Source: Ferruginibacter sp.
GTDB taxonomy: Bacteria > Bacteroidota > Bacteroidia > Chitinophagales > Chitinophagaceae
Assembly: GCF_028288465.1 (NCBI RefSeq)
Contig: NZ_JAQBNR010000060.1
Coordinates: 91,664-155,663, forward strand
Direction: 5' to 3'
DNA: 64,000 bases
Position 1 is the stretch's first letter. Every line of letters begins with the position of its first letter. A model generated the notes under the pieces. It had not been told where the DNA came from, did not search any database, and was given only the letters and a program-made list of their open reading frames with translations. Below, in pieces: positions 46,328-56,138 of this stretch. A program made the translations under genes and the position numbers.

Positions 46328-47722
46328 CTATTTCCACCCACCACCCAAACTCCTGTATAAATTTACCACCGCGGTAAGTTGTTGTAAACGGTCGTTGATG
46401 CCGCCCAGCTGCGCCGCCAGCAAGCTTTGTTCTGAGGTGAGCACATCTGTATAATTAGTAGCAGAAGAATATTGCAATAACAATTTGGTGTACTCAACCG
46501 ATTTTTCCAGGTTGGTAATTTGCTGCAAGCGCAGGGATTGTTTATCTGATGCAGACTGATAACTATAGAGGGCATTGGAGACTTCCTGTCCCGCAACCAA
46601 AATAGTTTTTCTAAAGCTGGCCAGGTATTCTTCCTGCCTTGCCTGCGCAACGGCAAGACGTTGCCTGTTGACGCCTTTATCAAGGACCGGTTGCAAAAGG
46701 CCGCCGGCAATGTTGGCAAAAAAACTGGCTGGTAAAAATAGTTTAGATAAAGCGGTACCGGAAAATCCTGCGGCAGCGGTGATGTTGAGAGAAGGATAAA
46801 AATAAGTCCTGGCAACATTTACCAGTTCAAATGAATTACGTAACTGGTATTCTGCCTGCTGTACATCGGGTCTGTTGGCCAATAGTTGCAATGGCACGCC
46901 GGCAGCCAGCGTTGTGTCAATTGTTTGAAGCCCCAGGCTGCTTCTTGAAATCGTATCCGGATTTTTGCCTAATAAAATACTAAGGTTATTTTCCGTTTCA
47001 CGAATGTTTTGTTTTAAATCCGGTATGGTTATTTCGACAGAGTAACGGTTGGCTTCACTCTGCACAACAGCTGCGCCGGTAACCACATCCGCTTCTTTTA
47101 AAGCCTTCATGGTCTCTACTTCCTGCTTCCTGTTTTCTACCGTTTGTTCTGTTATCTTAAGTTGTGCATCTAAAGCAAGCAATGAATAATAGCTGGTGGC
47201 GATATCCGAAACCAATTGTGTTTGCACCGCCTTGCGGTAAGCTTCGCTTTGCAGCAAGGATGATAAAGCCGCCTTTTTTGCACTGCTCAATTTACCCCAG
47301 ATGTCTGCTTCCCAACTGCTGTTGGCATACAACTGGTAAGCTTCCTGTGTTCCAAATTGTGTAGCGGGCACCCGTTGAAATGCTGCCGCTGCATTGGCAT
47401 TCAACGATGGATATAGCGCCATGCTGCTTTGGCGAACATTGGCTGCAGCAGCTTTTATACGTGCTATTGCAATAGAAAGATCCAGGTTGTTGCTGATGCC
47501 TTGCTGAACAAGTGACCGCAGTGAAGTATCGCTGAACAATTTTTGCCACGGAATATCAGCGATGTTATTGGTGTCTGTAGAAACCGCTTTCCTGTACAGG
47601 TCAGCCCCCGCAGCACCTGCAGGCTGCACATAAGGTTTAGCCACCTTGCACGACTGAATGATTGTACATACTATAATACTCGATACAAACATTATTTTTC
47701 TGCCGGATACAATTCGTTTCAT
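46328..47722 (-). CDS. TolC/NodT-family outer-membrane efflux lipoprotein
   Basis: This 464-residue outer-membrane channel has a lipoprotein signal with lipobox IIQSC (C25), then VAKPYVQPAG. Two repeats of the OEP family follow (about 60-250 and 280-455; SLRSLVQQGISNNLDLSIA, VPLQLLANRPDVQQAEYQLR). The motif NRPDVQQAE is typical of NodT-type members. It forms the outer-membrane exit of the RND pump, whose gene ends 27 bases upstream, and is the last gene of the adaptor-pump-channel operon. Confidence 0.93.
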   Translation of the reverse strand: MKRIVSGRKIMFVSSIIVCTIIQSCKVAKPYVQPAGAAGADLYRKAVSTDTNNIADIPWQKLFSDTSLRSLVQQGISNNLDLSIAIARIKAAAANVRQSSMALYPSLNANAAAAFQRVPATQFGTQEAYQLYANSSWEADIWGKLSSAKKAALSSLLQSEAYRKAVQTQLVSDIATSYYSLLALDAQLKITEQTVENRKQEVETMKALKEADVVTGAAVVQSEANRYSVEITIPDLKQNIRETENNLSILLGKNPDTISRSSLGLQTIDTTLAAGVPLQLLANRPDVQQAEYQLRNSFELVNVARTYFYPSLNITAAAGFSGTALSKLFLPASFFANIAGGLLQPVLDKGVNRQRLAVAQARQEEYLASFRKTILVAGQEVSNALYSYQSASDKQSLRLQQITNLEKSVEYTKLLLQYSSATNYTDVLTSEQSLLAAQLGGINDRLQQLTAVVNLYRSLGGGWK

Positions 47723-47749
47723 TCTGTTTAACTTTCCCGTTTTATATAA

Positions 47750-50700
47750 TTATGGTTCCAGCAATTCATCATTTTCATCGTATTTGTTGCCGCGTATTTT
47801 TTCCTGCAAGGCCTGGAATATGATGAACAATCCGGGTATTACAAACACACCCAGTACGGTACCGATCAGCATTCCACCAATAGCACCGGTTCCGATTGAG
47901 CGGTTGCCATAAGCACCGGCACCTGTTGCAAACATCAATGGCATCAATCCAAACACAAAGGCAAAGGAAGTCATCAATATCGGGCGCAGACGGGCTTTGG
48001 CGCCTTCTGTTGCAGCATCAATCAAACTCATGCCCTTGCGTCTTCTGCCCAATGAAAATTCTACCATCAGGATGGCGTTTTTTGCCAGCAGGCCGATGAG
48101 CATGATAAGTGAAATCTGCATGTAAATATTATTGCCGATATCAAACATTTTGGCAAACAGGTACACGCCTGATAAACCTACCGGCATGGACAGCAATACT
48201 GCCAGCGGCAATAAATAACTTTCATATTGCGCACTTAACAACAAATAAACAAACACCAGGCTCAGTACAAAAATATAGATGGATTGAGAGCCGCTGGATT
48301 GCTCTTCCCTGCTGATGCCGGAATACTCGTATCCATAGCCGGGCGGCAATGTTTGCGCCGCTACTTCCTTGATGGCTGCTAATGCTTCGCCCGAACTGAA
48401 GCCGGGGTTGGGTGTACCATTGACAGAAATAGATGTAAACATATTGAACCGCGTAATGCTCTGCGGACCGTACGAACGCTTGACTTCGATGAACTCCGTA
48501 ATGGGTGCCATCTGGCCACTGCCAGTCTTGATAAACACTTTATTCAATCCTTCTAAATTAGCCCTGTAATTGGTATCAGCCTGCACCATTACGCGATATT
48601 GCTTTCCATATTTATTAAAATTGGAAGCATAGAAACCGCCGTAATAGAATTGCATGGTACCCAATATTTCGTTCACTGAAACACCGGCCTGTTTCACTTT
48701 CGCCACATTGATGCTCAACTCGTATTGCGGAAATTTAGGGTCGAAGGAAGTGGTAGCATATTGTATCTCTTTCCGCTTTGCCAGCGCACCCAAAAATTGC
48801 TGGGCCACACCATAAAATTCATTGATGCTGTGACCTCCTTTATCCTGCAACTGAAACGCAAAACCGCCGGTACCGCCAAACCCGGTGATGGTAGGCAGCG
48901 GGATGGAAAAGATAGAGGCCTCCCTTATGCCTGCTACTTTTTGATTGAGTTTTTTTATAACGTCAAGATTACTTGTGCCTTTTCTTTTGTCCCAGGGCTT
49001 CAGTTCTAAAAATATAATTCCATAATTACTGCCACTGCCCGCCAAAAAATTAAAACCGATTATCTGGAACACATTTTCTATTTCGGGGATGGTTTTTGCA
49101 CTGTCACTTACCTGCTTTACCACTGCGGTGGTTCGTTCCATCGAAGATGCTGCCGGCAGACTGATCGGCACGAATATAGTTCCCATATCTTCATCCGGTA
49201 CAAAGCTGGATGGGGTGGTTTTTACAAGAAACACAAACAAGGCGATGAATACACCGGTTGCCGCCACAACAATCCATTTTCTTATCGATAAAAACTGGAT
49301 GGCCTTTGTATATTTTGCCGTCATGGAATCATAGGCCGCATTAAAGCCCATACCAAAACGGTGAAGAAAATTGTGATGCTCCTGCGGAACATGTTTTGGC
49401 GGCCGTAAAAACAAAGCTGCCAGTGCAGGGCATAACGTTAAGGCATTGATGGCTGATATACCAATTGCTACCGCCAGTGTAACCCCAAACTGTTTATAAA
49501 AAACACCGGTTGACCCACCAACAAATGTAACCGGGATAAACACCGCAGCCATGATAAGCGTGATGGATAAAATAGCGCCGGTGATTTCCTGCATGGCATC
49601 TACAGCGGCTTTGCGGGGCGATTTGTAGCCCCCCTCCAGTTTGGCATGTACAGCTTCTACCACCACGATAGCATCATCTACCACAATACCTATCGCCAGC
49701 ACCAATGCAAACAAGGTAAGCAGGTTGATGCTGTAACCAAATATGTATAAAAAGAAAAAAGTACCGGTAATACAAACGGGCACCGATATCCCATGGATCA
49801 ATGTGGAACGGAAATCCTGCAGGAAAAGAAATATTACCAGGAATACGAGGCCGAAACATTCCAGCAATGTCATTATCACTTTTTCAATAGAAGCACTTAA
49901 GAATTTATTGATATCGACAATGGCGGTATAATGGATGCCGTCAGGAAAAGATTTGCTGGCTTCCTCCATTACTTTTTTCGACATATCAATCACCTCTCTT
50001 GCGTTGGAACCGGGTGTTTGACTGATAGCCATACCCACGGCAGGAAAGCCGTTCAGCGAACCGGCGTTGGAATAAGACAAGGCACCAATCTCTACCCTCG
50101 CAATATCTTTCAGGTGTAATATCTGGCCGCTGTTTTTCGCCTTTACAATAATGTTTTCAAACTCTGCAACAGACTGCAATTTACCTGTATAGGTAATTAC
50201 ATATTGAAAACTCTGGTCGCCGTTCTCGCCGAATTTACCGGGCGCTGCATCTACGTTTTGTTCGTTCAGTGCAGCCTGTACATCTTCGGGTGTAAGCCCG
50301 TAAATACTCATTACATCCGGCTTTAACCAGATACGCATGGAATATTCGCGGCTGCCAAAACTGTTGGCATTACCCACACCAGGTACCCTCTTAATTTGCG
50401 GCAGCACGTTGATGTTGGCATAGTTCTGTAAAAAAGTCTGATCGTACGCAGGCTTATCGCTGTACAATGCAAATATCAACACCATACTGCTTTGCTGCTT
50501 TCTGACAGTCACGCCTACTTTTACTACTTCCTGCGGTAACTGGCTGGTGGCGCTGGATACAAGGTTCTGCACATTCACCGCATCCTTATCCGGATCGGTA
50601 CCTACCTGGAAATAAATCTGGATAGATGCACTTCCGTCATTGGCTGCAGAAGAAGTCATGTACGTCATACCTTCCACGCCGTTGATGGCTTCCTCCAGCG

Positions 50701-50890
50701 GAATGATGACGTTGCGCAAAACTACTTCAGCATTGGCACCGGTGTAAAACGCCGAAACCTGCACTGTTGGTGGCGCAATGTTGGGATATTGTTCTATCGG
50801 TAACTTGGCAAGGCCGAGTATACCCAATAATACAATGATGATAGAAATAACCGTACTGAGTACCGGCCGCTTTATAAATGTTTTAATCAT
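47750..50890 (-). CDS. RND multidrug efflux pump (HAE1 family)
   Basis: This 1046-residue inner-membrane proton-driven transporter is of AcrB type. The N terminus, FIKRPVLSTVISIIIVLLGI, starts TM1. The proton-relay Asp pair is in LAIGIVVDDAIVVVEAVHAK (TM4), and two large periplasmic loops follow TM1 and TM7 in the usual way (total of 12 helices). PGIMGS-type features are absent, as expected. The length matches HAE1 members (about 1040). Likely substrates are hydrophobic toxic compounds (family knowledge), but specificity cannot be read. The middle gene of a three-gene operon with 18- and 27-base gaps. Confidence 0.95.
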   Translation of the reverse strand: MIKTFIKRPVLSTVISIIIVLLGILGLAKLPIEQYPNIAPPTVQVSAFYTGANAEVVLRNVIIPLEEAINGVEGMTYMTSSAANDGSASIQIYFQVGTDPDKDAVNVQNLVSSATSQLPQEVVKVGVTVRKQQSSMVLIFALYSDKPAYDQTFLQNYANINVLPQIKRVPGVGNANSFGSREYSMRIWLKPDVMSIYGLTPEDVQAALNEQNVDAAPGKFGENGDQSFQYVITYTGKLQSVAEFENIIVKAKNSGQILHLKDIARVEIGALSYSNAGSLNGFPAVGMAISQTPGSNAREVIDMSKKVMEEASKSFPDGIHYTAIVDINKFLSASIEKVIMTLLECFGLVFLVIFLFLQDFRSTLIHGISVPVCITGTFFFLYIFGYSINLLTLFALVLAIGIVVDDAIVVVEAVHAKLEGGYKSPRKAAVDAMQEITGAILSITLIMAAVFIPVTFVGGSTGVFYKQFGVTLAVAIGISAINALTLCPALAALFLRPPKHVPQEHHNFLHRFGMGFNAAYDSMTAKYTKAIQFLSIRKWIVVAATGVFIALFVFLVKTTPSSFVPDEDMGTIFVPISLPAASSMERTTAVVKQVSDSAKTIPEIENVFQIIGFNFLAGSGSNYGIIFLELKPWDKRKGTSNLDVIKKLNQKVAGIREASIFSIPLPTITGFGGTGGFAFQLQDKGGHSINEFYGVAQQFLGALAKRKEIQYATTSFDPKFPQYELSINVAKVKQAGVSVNEILGTMQFYYGGFYASNFNKYGKQYRVMVQADTNYRANLEGLNKVFIKTGSGQMAPITEFIEVKRSYGPQSITRFNMFTSISVNGTPNPGFSSGEALAAIKEVAAQTLPPGYGYEYSGISREEQSSGSQSIYIFVLSLVFVYLLLSAQYESYLLPLAVLLSMPVGLSGVYLFAKMFDIGNNIYMQISLIMLIGLLAKNAILMVEFSLGRRRKGMSLIDAATEGAKARLRPILMTSFAFVFGLMPLMFATGAGAYGNRSIGTGAIGGMLIGTVLGVFVIPGLFIIFQALQEKIRGNKYDENDELLEP

Positions 50891-50908
50891 TTTAATTAGT
50901 TGCCGGGG

Positions 50909-52075
50909 TTATTTAAGCTTTGCAAAAACCGAATCAGCAGCGGCTTGTTTGGGAATAATGGTAGTGCTGTCTTTCAAGCCTATCAGGCCTTCCAGCACTA
51001 CCTGGTCTCCTGCTTTCAATCCGCTGGTGACAATAAAGTACTGGCCATTGTCAGAAGGCATTACTGTAATGGCATCGCTGGTCACTTTGTTATTTTGATC
51101 CATGATGTACACCAGTCTTTTATCCTGCAATTCATATGTGGCACTTTGCGGAATTACCATAGCTGAGTCAACAATCGTAGGCAGCCTTACAGTAGCACTG
51201 GCACCACTTCGGATAATACCCAATGGATTTGCAAAGATGGCTTTGAAAGTAGCTGTGCCGGTTTCGGTAGAAATGAGTCCGCTGGCCAAAGCAACTTTTC
51301 CTTTTTCAGGATATACCGATCCGTCTGCAAGCAGTAAAGTAGCCGGCGGCATGTTATTGATCTTTTGTTGAATGGTAGCACCAGCCGTAGTGGAAAAATA
51401 TTGCAGCAATTGTTTTTCGTTGAGGGAATAATAAGCATACACTATCGCGATGTTGGACAACGTTGTAAGCGGCGCCGTATTGGTGTTATTGATCAGTGCG
51501 CCAATCTTATAAGGTATCATTCCAATTACTCCATTCGCCGGGCTTCGCAATACGGTATAACCTGCATTGGTGCGTGCATTTGCTAATGCGGCTTTCGCCT
51601 GGGCAAGGGCTGCTTCTTTTGCTTTCAGCGAATATTCTGCAGACTGCAATTCAAATTTGCTAACGATGTCTCTCTCAACCAGTGGCTTTACTTTGGCCAC
51701 CTGCATTTTGGCTGCGTCAACGTCAGACTCAGCACTGCGGATCATGGCAGATGCAGTTACCACTTCCTGCTCATATTGCGGATTGCTGATGCGGAAAAGC
51801 AACTGGCCTTTTGTAACAGCGGCTCCTTCCTGTACATAAATGGCGTCTAGGTAACCGTCAATCTTGGGCCTTATTTCGATGATCTCCTGGCCCTCTATAG
51901 TAGCCGGAAAATCCAGGTTGACGGAGGCTTTACGCGGACTCATAGTAAGTACCTTATAAGCTTTCGGCGGCTGAGCGGCACGTGGATCAAACGTTTTTTT
52001 ATCAGAAGCTCCACAGGAATATAATAAAATGCATAAAAATGCTGCGGGGATATACAAAGAATGTTTAGGTTTCAA
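50909..52075 (-). CDS. RND periplasmic adaptor lipoprotein (MFP)
   Basis: This 388-residue membrane-fusion protein has lipobox LLYSCGAS and a mature region with the biotinyl-lipoyl-like hairpin (LDFPATIEGQEIIEIRPKID, GYLDAIYVQEGAAVTKGQLL). A long alpha-hairpin follows (about 100-165) and the beta-barrel and proximal domains make up the rest. The start codon is TTG at 52075: it is the only start that yields the lipoprotein signal, and no in-frame ATG exists before the lipobox. It leads the efflux operon. No TetR-type repressor is adjacent. Confidence 0.92.
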   Translation of the reverse strand: MKPKHSLYIPAAFLCILLYSCGASDKKTFDPRAAQPPKAYKVLTMSPRKASVNLDFPATIEGQEIIEIRPKIDGYLDAIYVQEGAAVTKGQLLFRISNPQYEQEVVTASAMIRSAESDVDAAKMQVAKVKPLVERDIVSKFELQSAEYSLKAKEAALAQAKAALANARTNAGYTVLRSPANGVIGMIPYKIGALINNTNTAPLTTLSNIAIVYAYYSLNEKQLLQYFSTTAGATIQQKINNMPPATLLLADGSVYPEKGKVALASGLISTETGTATFKAIFANPLGIIRSGASATVRLPTIVDSAMVIPQSATYELQDKRLVYIMDQNNKVTSDAITVMPSDNGQYFIVTSGLKAGDQVVLEGLIGLKDSTTIIPKQAAADSVFAKLK

Positions 52076-52428
52076 TACTGTTTTTTTTTGCGCACAAGTT
52101 AAATCAGGAAGTCTTAAAAAAAGAATTATAAAAATACCGGCACTGAAACTTACGCCTGCAAAAATGCTGCGAAACCATTAAATGTTGCGACCAAATGATG
52201 GTTTCAACAGAGGATAATCGTGATACCTCACACATCTGTTATTCTTATATCCGAAGTAATTCTATAAAATAAAGAACCAATGTCTTTTAAAATCGACGCT
52301 GCTGTTGTTGAATTTTAAAAGACACCTCGTTTTTTGGTATGCATAAATACCCGAACTAAAAAAGTCATTTTATTTATAAATCTGCATGCAAATCATTTTG
52401 CCTATTTGACAAGTAATCTCTAAAAAAA
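52076..52428. other. Intergenic region upstream of the efflux operon
   Basis: These 353 bases contain no coding frame but include a 13-base perfect inverted repeat (separate entry). The efflux promoter should be at the left side and the 3' end of the rhamnosidase transcript at the right. Confidence 0.45.
52281..52324. repeat. 13-bp perfect inverted repeat, possible operator or terminator
   Basis: TGTCTTTTAAAAT (52281-52293) and ATTTTAAAAGACA (52312-52324) are exact inverse complements around an 18-base GC-richer loop. It lies 200 bases upstream of the efflux adaptor and 105 bases after the rhamnosidase operon. AT-rich arms without a T-run make a classical terminator less likely than a protein-binding site. 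Confidence 0.6.
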
Positions 52429-55400
52429 TTATTGTGGAACTGTAAATTCATAAGTACCGGATTGCAATGCATACACTGCTTTTCCTTTATTAAACCTGAT
52501 AAACTTAACACCCTGCCTGTTTGCAACTGGCTTTCCACCTTCCTTAATATTTTTTATATCCTTTGCCAGAAGATAAAGCGTGGCTGTTGTATTGGCTGGA
52601 ACCGTTGCAGTGTATGTCAACACGCCTTTCTCCATTTTCCAACTGCTGCTGATTCTACCGTAATCAGAATCGTAGTATCCCCTGGCCCAGGTCATCTCTC
52701 CTGTGGGGTCGGGTTCCGGTTGAAGAATGAATTTTTTAAAGCCCGGTTCACCCCTTTGTATGCCCAATGAATATGCCATCATCCATTGACCAATGGCGCC
52801 GAAAGAATAATGATTGAAAGAGTTCATACTGTTGTTTCCACCAAAACCTTTGTCCGTTGTATACCCATTCAGGCGCTCCCAGATAGAAGTAGCGCCCTGA
52901 TCTACTGCATACAGCCAGGAAGGAAACCGGTTGTTTTGAAGCAACTTGTACGCAAGGTCGCTGCTACCACAATCCGAAAGCGCTTTACTAATCCAGGCCG
53001 TTCCAATAAAGCCGGTCATCAGGGAATAATTGGGGCGTTCTATACCATCATCACCGATGTTTTTTCTTTCTACTGCTTCTTTTAAATTCTTCACCATAAA
53101 GGGTGTATTATCTTCATTAAATGCATTGAGTGCCAGTCCTACTGCGTATGCTGTTTGTACATCTGCCACCTTCCATTTCTGTTTCTGTCCTGCTGAGCCA
53201 AACATGCCACCACCAATAAGCCCAATCGCTTTTTTGTTGGCGTTTACAAAGGTTTTATTAAAGAACATTTTGCGTTCATCATACATTTTTTTGAACCTTG
53301 CTGCATCCGTTTTATTGTTGAGTACTCCGGCCACTTTGGTCATAATGTCCAAATCGAAAATATGGTACACAGTAACGAGGAAGTCTGTACCTAACTGGTT
53401 ATTCTGCGGTCCGAGCCAATCACCTAACTGCCTGTCAGTACACAAGCCGCTAGTTTTATCAATACAACTATCCAGGTAGTTAATGTAGGTAACCATTGCC
53501 GGATAATGTTCCTGCAGCAAAGCGATATCATTGTACTGCTGGTAGGCTTCCCATGCTACGGTGATACCTGCACTACCCCAAAGCAAGCCTCCAAAACCAC
53601 CGCCTACCGGCGCCACGTCTGTGAACTTTCCTTTAGGCGTTTGTACATCACGCATGGCAAACATATGGCGTCTTAAAAACTGGTCTGCGTTGGAAAGATA
53701 AGTGGCGGTACGTGAAAAAACACTGATGTCACCAGACCAGCCCATGCGCTCATTGCGTTGCGGACAATCAGTAGGTATGGTTAAAAAATTGTCCACGTTC
53801 GACCATACCAGGTTCGACCATAACTTATTTACTTTTTCGTTGGATGTTTCATACGCTGCTGTTATTTTTTTTACAGAGCTGATGCACAAGCCCTGTACCG
53901 CATCCAGCGGCAAGGCTTCATCTATATCGCTTATTTCAATGTACTGATAGCCATGCGAGGTAAAATGTGGTTGCCATATTTGTTCGCCATCCTTCATTAC
54001 ATAGGTATCCTGGCTTAATGCGGCCCGGTAATTTTCTGTCATTAATAAGCCTACATTATTTCCGGATTCTTTTAAGTCAGGGTACAAAACTTCAGCAACT
54101 CTTACCGTTATTTTTTGACCCGCCTTACCATTTTTTATTTCGATCTTTGGAACACCGACAAAATTTTGTCCCATATTGTAAACGAATACGCCTTTGCTTA
54201 CTTCCTTTACAGTTTTCGCAACAAGTGTTTTGTACAAGCCGGCGTTCTCTCCTATCTGGCCAATCAGCGCTGATTTATCATAGCTGATGTTTTCTTTTTC
54301 ACCCATAAAACCAACTGCGCCTTCACGATAGGCCGTGCCCTCCAATGGAATGTTTAGTGCCGCTTTCCATTTGCTGTCATCATAACCAGCAATACTCCAA
54401 TTATTAACGGCTGCTTCTCTTGTGGCATCATATACTTCGCCCATATCCAGGCTGCTGTAAATTACCGGGCCACTGTTGTAATACTTCCAGTTCTTTTCAT
54501 TGGATGTAATAATATCTTTTGTACCATCATCATAAGTAATCACCAGTTTGGCCAGCAATGATTGCCGGTCGCCAAAATGATTCCATACCGTACCAAAGCT
54601 TAGCAGGCCGCTCCACCAGCCTTCGCCCAGCATAGCGCCCATGGCGTTTTGCCCGTTGTTTACCATGCTGGTAACATCGTAGGTTTGGTAGAGATGGGTA
54701 ACATTATATTGCGTTAGGCCAGGGTTAAAATAGTCTTCTCCTACCCGCTTGCCGTTCAGGTATACTTCATAAATACCACGGGCGGTAACATACAATCTTG
54801 CGGCTTCAATTTTTTTATTGGCGGTTGCAAAATTTGTTCGCAGCATGGGCATTGCATTGTGGCTTGGATCTGCTACAATAAACAGGCCTGCACTGCCACC
54901 ATTCACCTGGTAGGCATTATTTTTTATGCTAAAGCCTGAGTTGTTATCTGCAGTAAACATTTTATAAATACCATCGTATGCAGGCTTTGCAAGGTCTTCG
55001 TAAAACAAAGTATTAGCGGGGTTACGGATATTGGATACCATTACATTAGAGAAGGCAGCCTGTTGCCCTGCATCAACCGAAAAGCCCATATCACAGAGCA
55101 TTCCAAATGTAATATAATCACCGCCGGAACCCAGCGGGTTTAAATTCACTACGGCTCCTTTATCAAATGAGGGATAAGGCCTTGCTCCTGCTGATTCCTT
55201 TTTTGGTTCGGCAACAAAAAAGGAAGGGCTGTCATCCAGCATTACAGAAAGCTTGCCAAATTCATCCTTGATTGCAATGCGGTGGTTGCTGTTTTTATTG
55301 CTGTTATTGATAAAATCCGTTTTTATATCGAAGGTTTTTATCGCCCTGGATGCTGTATCTTTTGGTGTGTAACCGGCTCGATAAAAACGCAGCTTCGCTC

Positions 55401-56082
55401 TGCCCGCTGGTGTACCGTCCACGCCTGAAACATCCAGTTCAACTTTCAGGTAACTCTGGTTCTTTGCGTTTTGTACCTGGAAAATATTCTTGTTTTTATC
55501 CATCAGTCTTGGATCATTGGCTCCCAATACAATACTTGCCTTTGAACTTCCCGGCGCAATTGCGAGTGTATATTTTAAATTGAATAACGGCAGGTATTTG
55601 GAATACAGTACCAAATCTTCATTGCTTCCACCAATCCATGTAGCGCCCTCCCAGGCCGACAATGCGGGGTTCATCAAACCTGTCTCAAACCACGAAGCTG
55701 CCTTTGTTGCTTTTCCTTTCTGATCCCAAACAGTTACTGCCCAGTTGTACCTGGTAGCGGGGTTCAGTGGGTTACCGGCATATACAATTCCCAATGCATT
55801 GCCGCTGCTGATTTTTTTTGAGTTCCATATAACATTGCCTTTTAAATCTTTTACTTCAATCAGGTAACCTGTTTGTTTATAGTTTCTTTCACTTGCAGGT
55901 GCAATCATTTGCCAGCTAAAGCGGGGCGCCTTTACATCTATACCGATGGGCGTTTGTGTATATTCTACCTGCAAATTATCAATCTTTACCTGCGCCGTTA
56001 CCCCATTCATCAGTAAGCAACCGGCAACCGTGCATAAAGCAAGCAATACTATTTGTTTGCGCTTTGAAAATTGTTGAATCAT
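52429..56082 (-). CDS. GH78 alpha-L-rhamnosidase, large secreted form
   Basis: This 1217-residue exported enzyme has a signal sequence in residues 1-30, then VKIDNLQVEYTQTPIGIDVK starting the N-terminal beta domains. Compared with ordinary GH78 enzymes (about 900) it carries an insertion of roughly 200 residues (about 165-390), a concanavalin-like module. The (alpha/alpha)6 barrel holds the general acid E778 in DCPQRNERMGWSGD and the proposed base E1069 in GATSIWERLNGY. It ends with a C-terminal beta domain. It removes terminal rhamnose from glycosides or pectic side chains. It is second in an operon with another rhamnosidase (56-base gap). Confidence 0.93.
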   Translation of the reverse strand: MIQQFSKRKQIVLLALCTVAGCLLMNGVTAQVKIDNLQVEYTQTPIGIDVKAPRFSWQMIAPASERNYKQTGYLIEVKDLKGNVIWNSKKISSGNALGIVYAGNPLNPATRYNWAVTVWDQKGKATKAASWFETGLMNPALSAWEGATWIGGSNEDLVLYSKYLPLFNLKYTLAIAPGSSKASIVLGANDPRLMDKNKNIFQVQNAKNQSYLKVELDVSGVDGTPAGRAKLRFYRAGYTPKDTASRAIKTFDIKTDFINNSNKNSNHRIAIKDEFGKLSVMLDDSPSFFVAEPKKESAGARPYPSFDKGAVVNLNPLGSGGDYITFGMLCDMGFSVDAGQQAAFSNVMVSNIRNPANTLFYEDLAKPAYDGIYKMFTADNNSGFSIKNNAYQVNGGSAGLFIVADPSHNAMPMLRTNFATANKKIEAARLYVTARGIYEVYLNGKRVGEDYFNPGLTQYNVTHLYQTYDVTSMVNNGQNAMGAMLGEGWWSGLLSFGTVWNHFGDRQSLLAKLVITYDDGTKDIITSNEKNWKYYNSGPVIYSSLDMGEVYDATREAAVNNWSIAGYDDSKWKAALNIPLEGTAYREGAVGFMGEKENISYDKSALIGQIGENAGLYKTLVAKTVKEVSKGVFVYNMGQNFVGVPKIEIKNGKAGQKITVRVAEVLYPDLKESGNNVGLLMTENYRAALSQDTYVMKDGEQIWQPHFTSHGYQYIEISDIDEALPLDAVQGLCISSVKKITAAYETSNEKVNKLWSNLVWSNVDNFLTIPTDCPQRNERMGWSGDISVFSRTATYLSNADQFLRRHMFAMRDVQTPKGKFTDVAPVGGGFGGLLWGSAGITVAWEAYQQYNDIALLQEHYPAMVTYINYLDSCIDKTSGLCTDRQLGDWLGPQNNQLGTDFLVTVYHIFDLDIMTKVAGVLNNKTDAARFKKMYDERKMFFNKTFVNANKKAIGLIGGGMFGSAGQKQKWKVADVQTAYAVGLALNAFNEDNTPFMVKNLKEAVERKNIGDDGIERPNYSLMTGFIGTAWISKALSDCGSSDLAYKLLQNNRFPSWLYAVDQGATSIWERLNGYTTDKGFGGNNSMNSFNHYSFGAIGQWMMAYSLGIQRGEPGFKKFILQPEPDPTGEMTWARGYYDSDYGRISSSWKMEKGVLTYTATVPANTTATLYLLAKDIKNIKEGGKPVANRQGVKFIRFNKGKAVYALQSGTYEFTVPQ

Positions 56083-56138
56083 ATGACGTGTACTATTTTA
56101 AAATTGGTTATTGAAGCAGTGGATGATCCTGTTTACCA

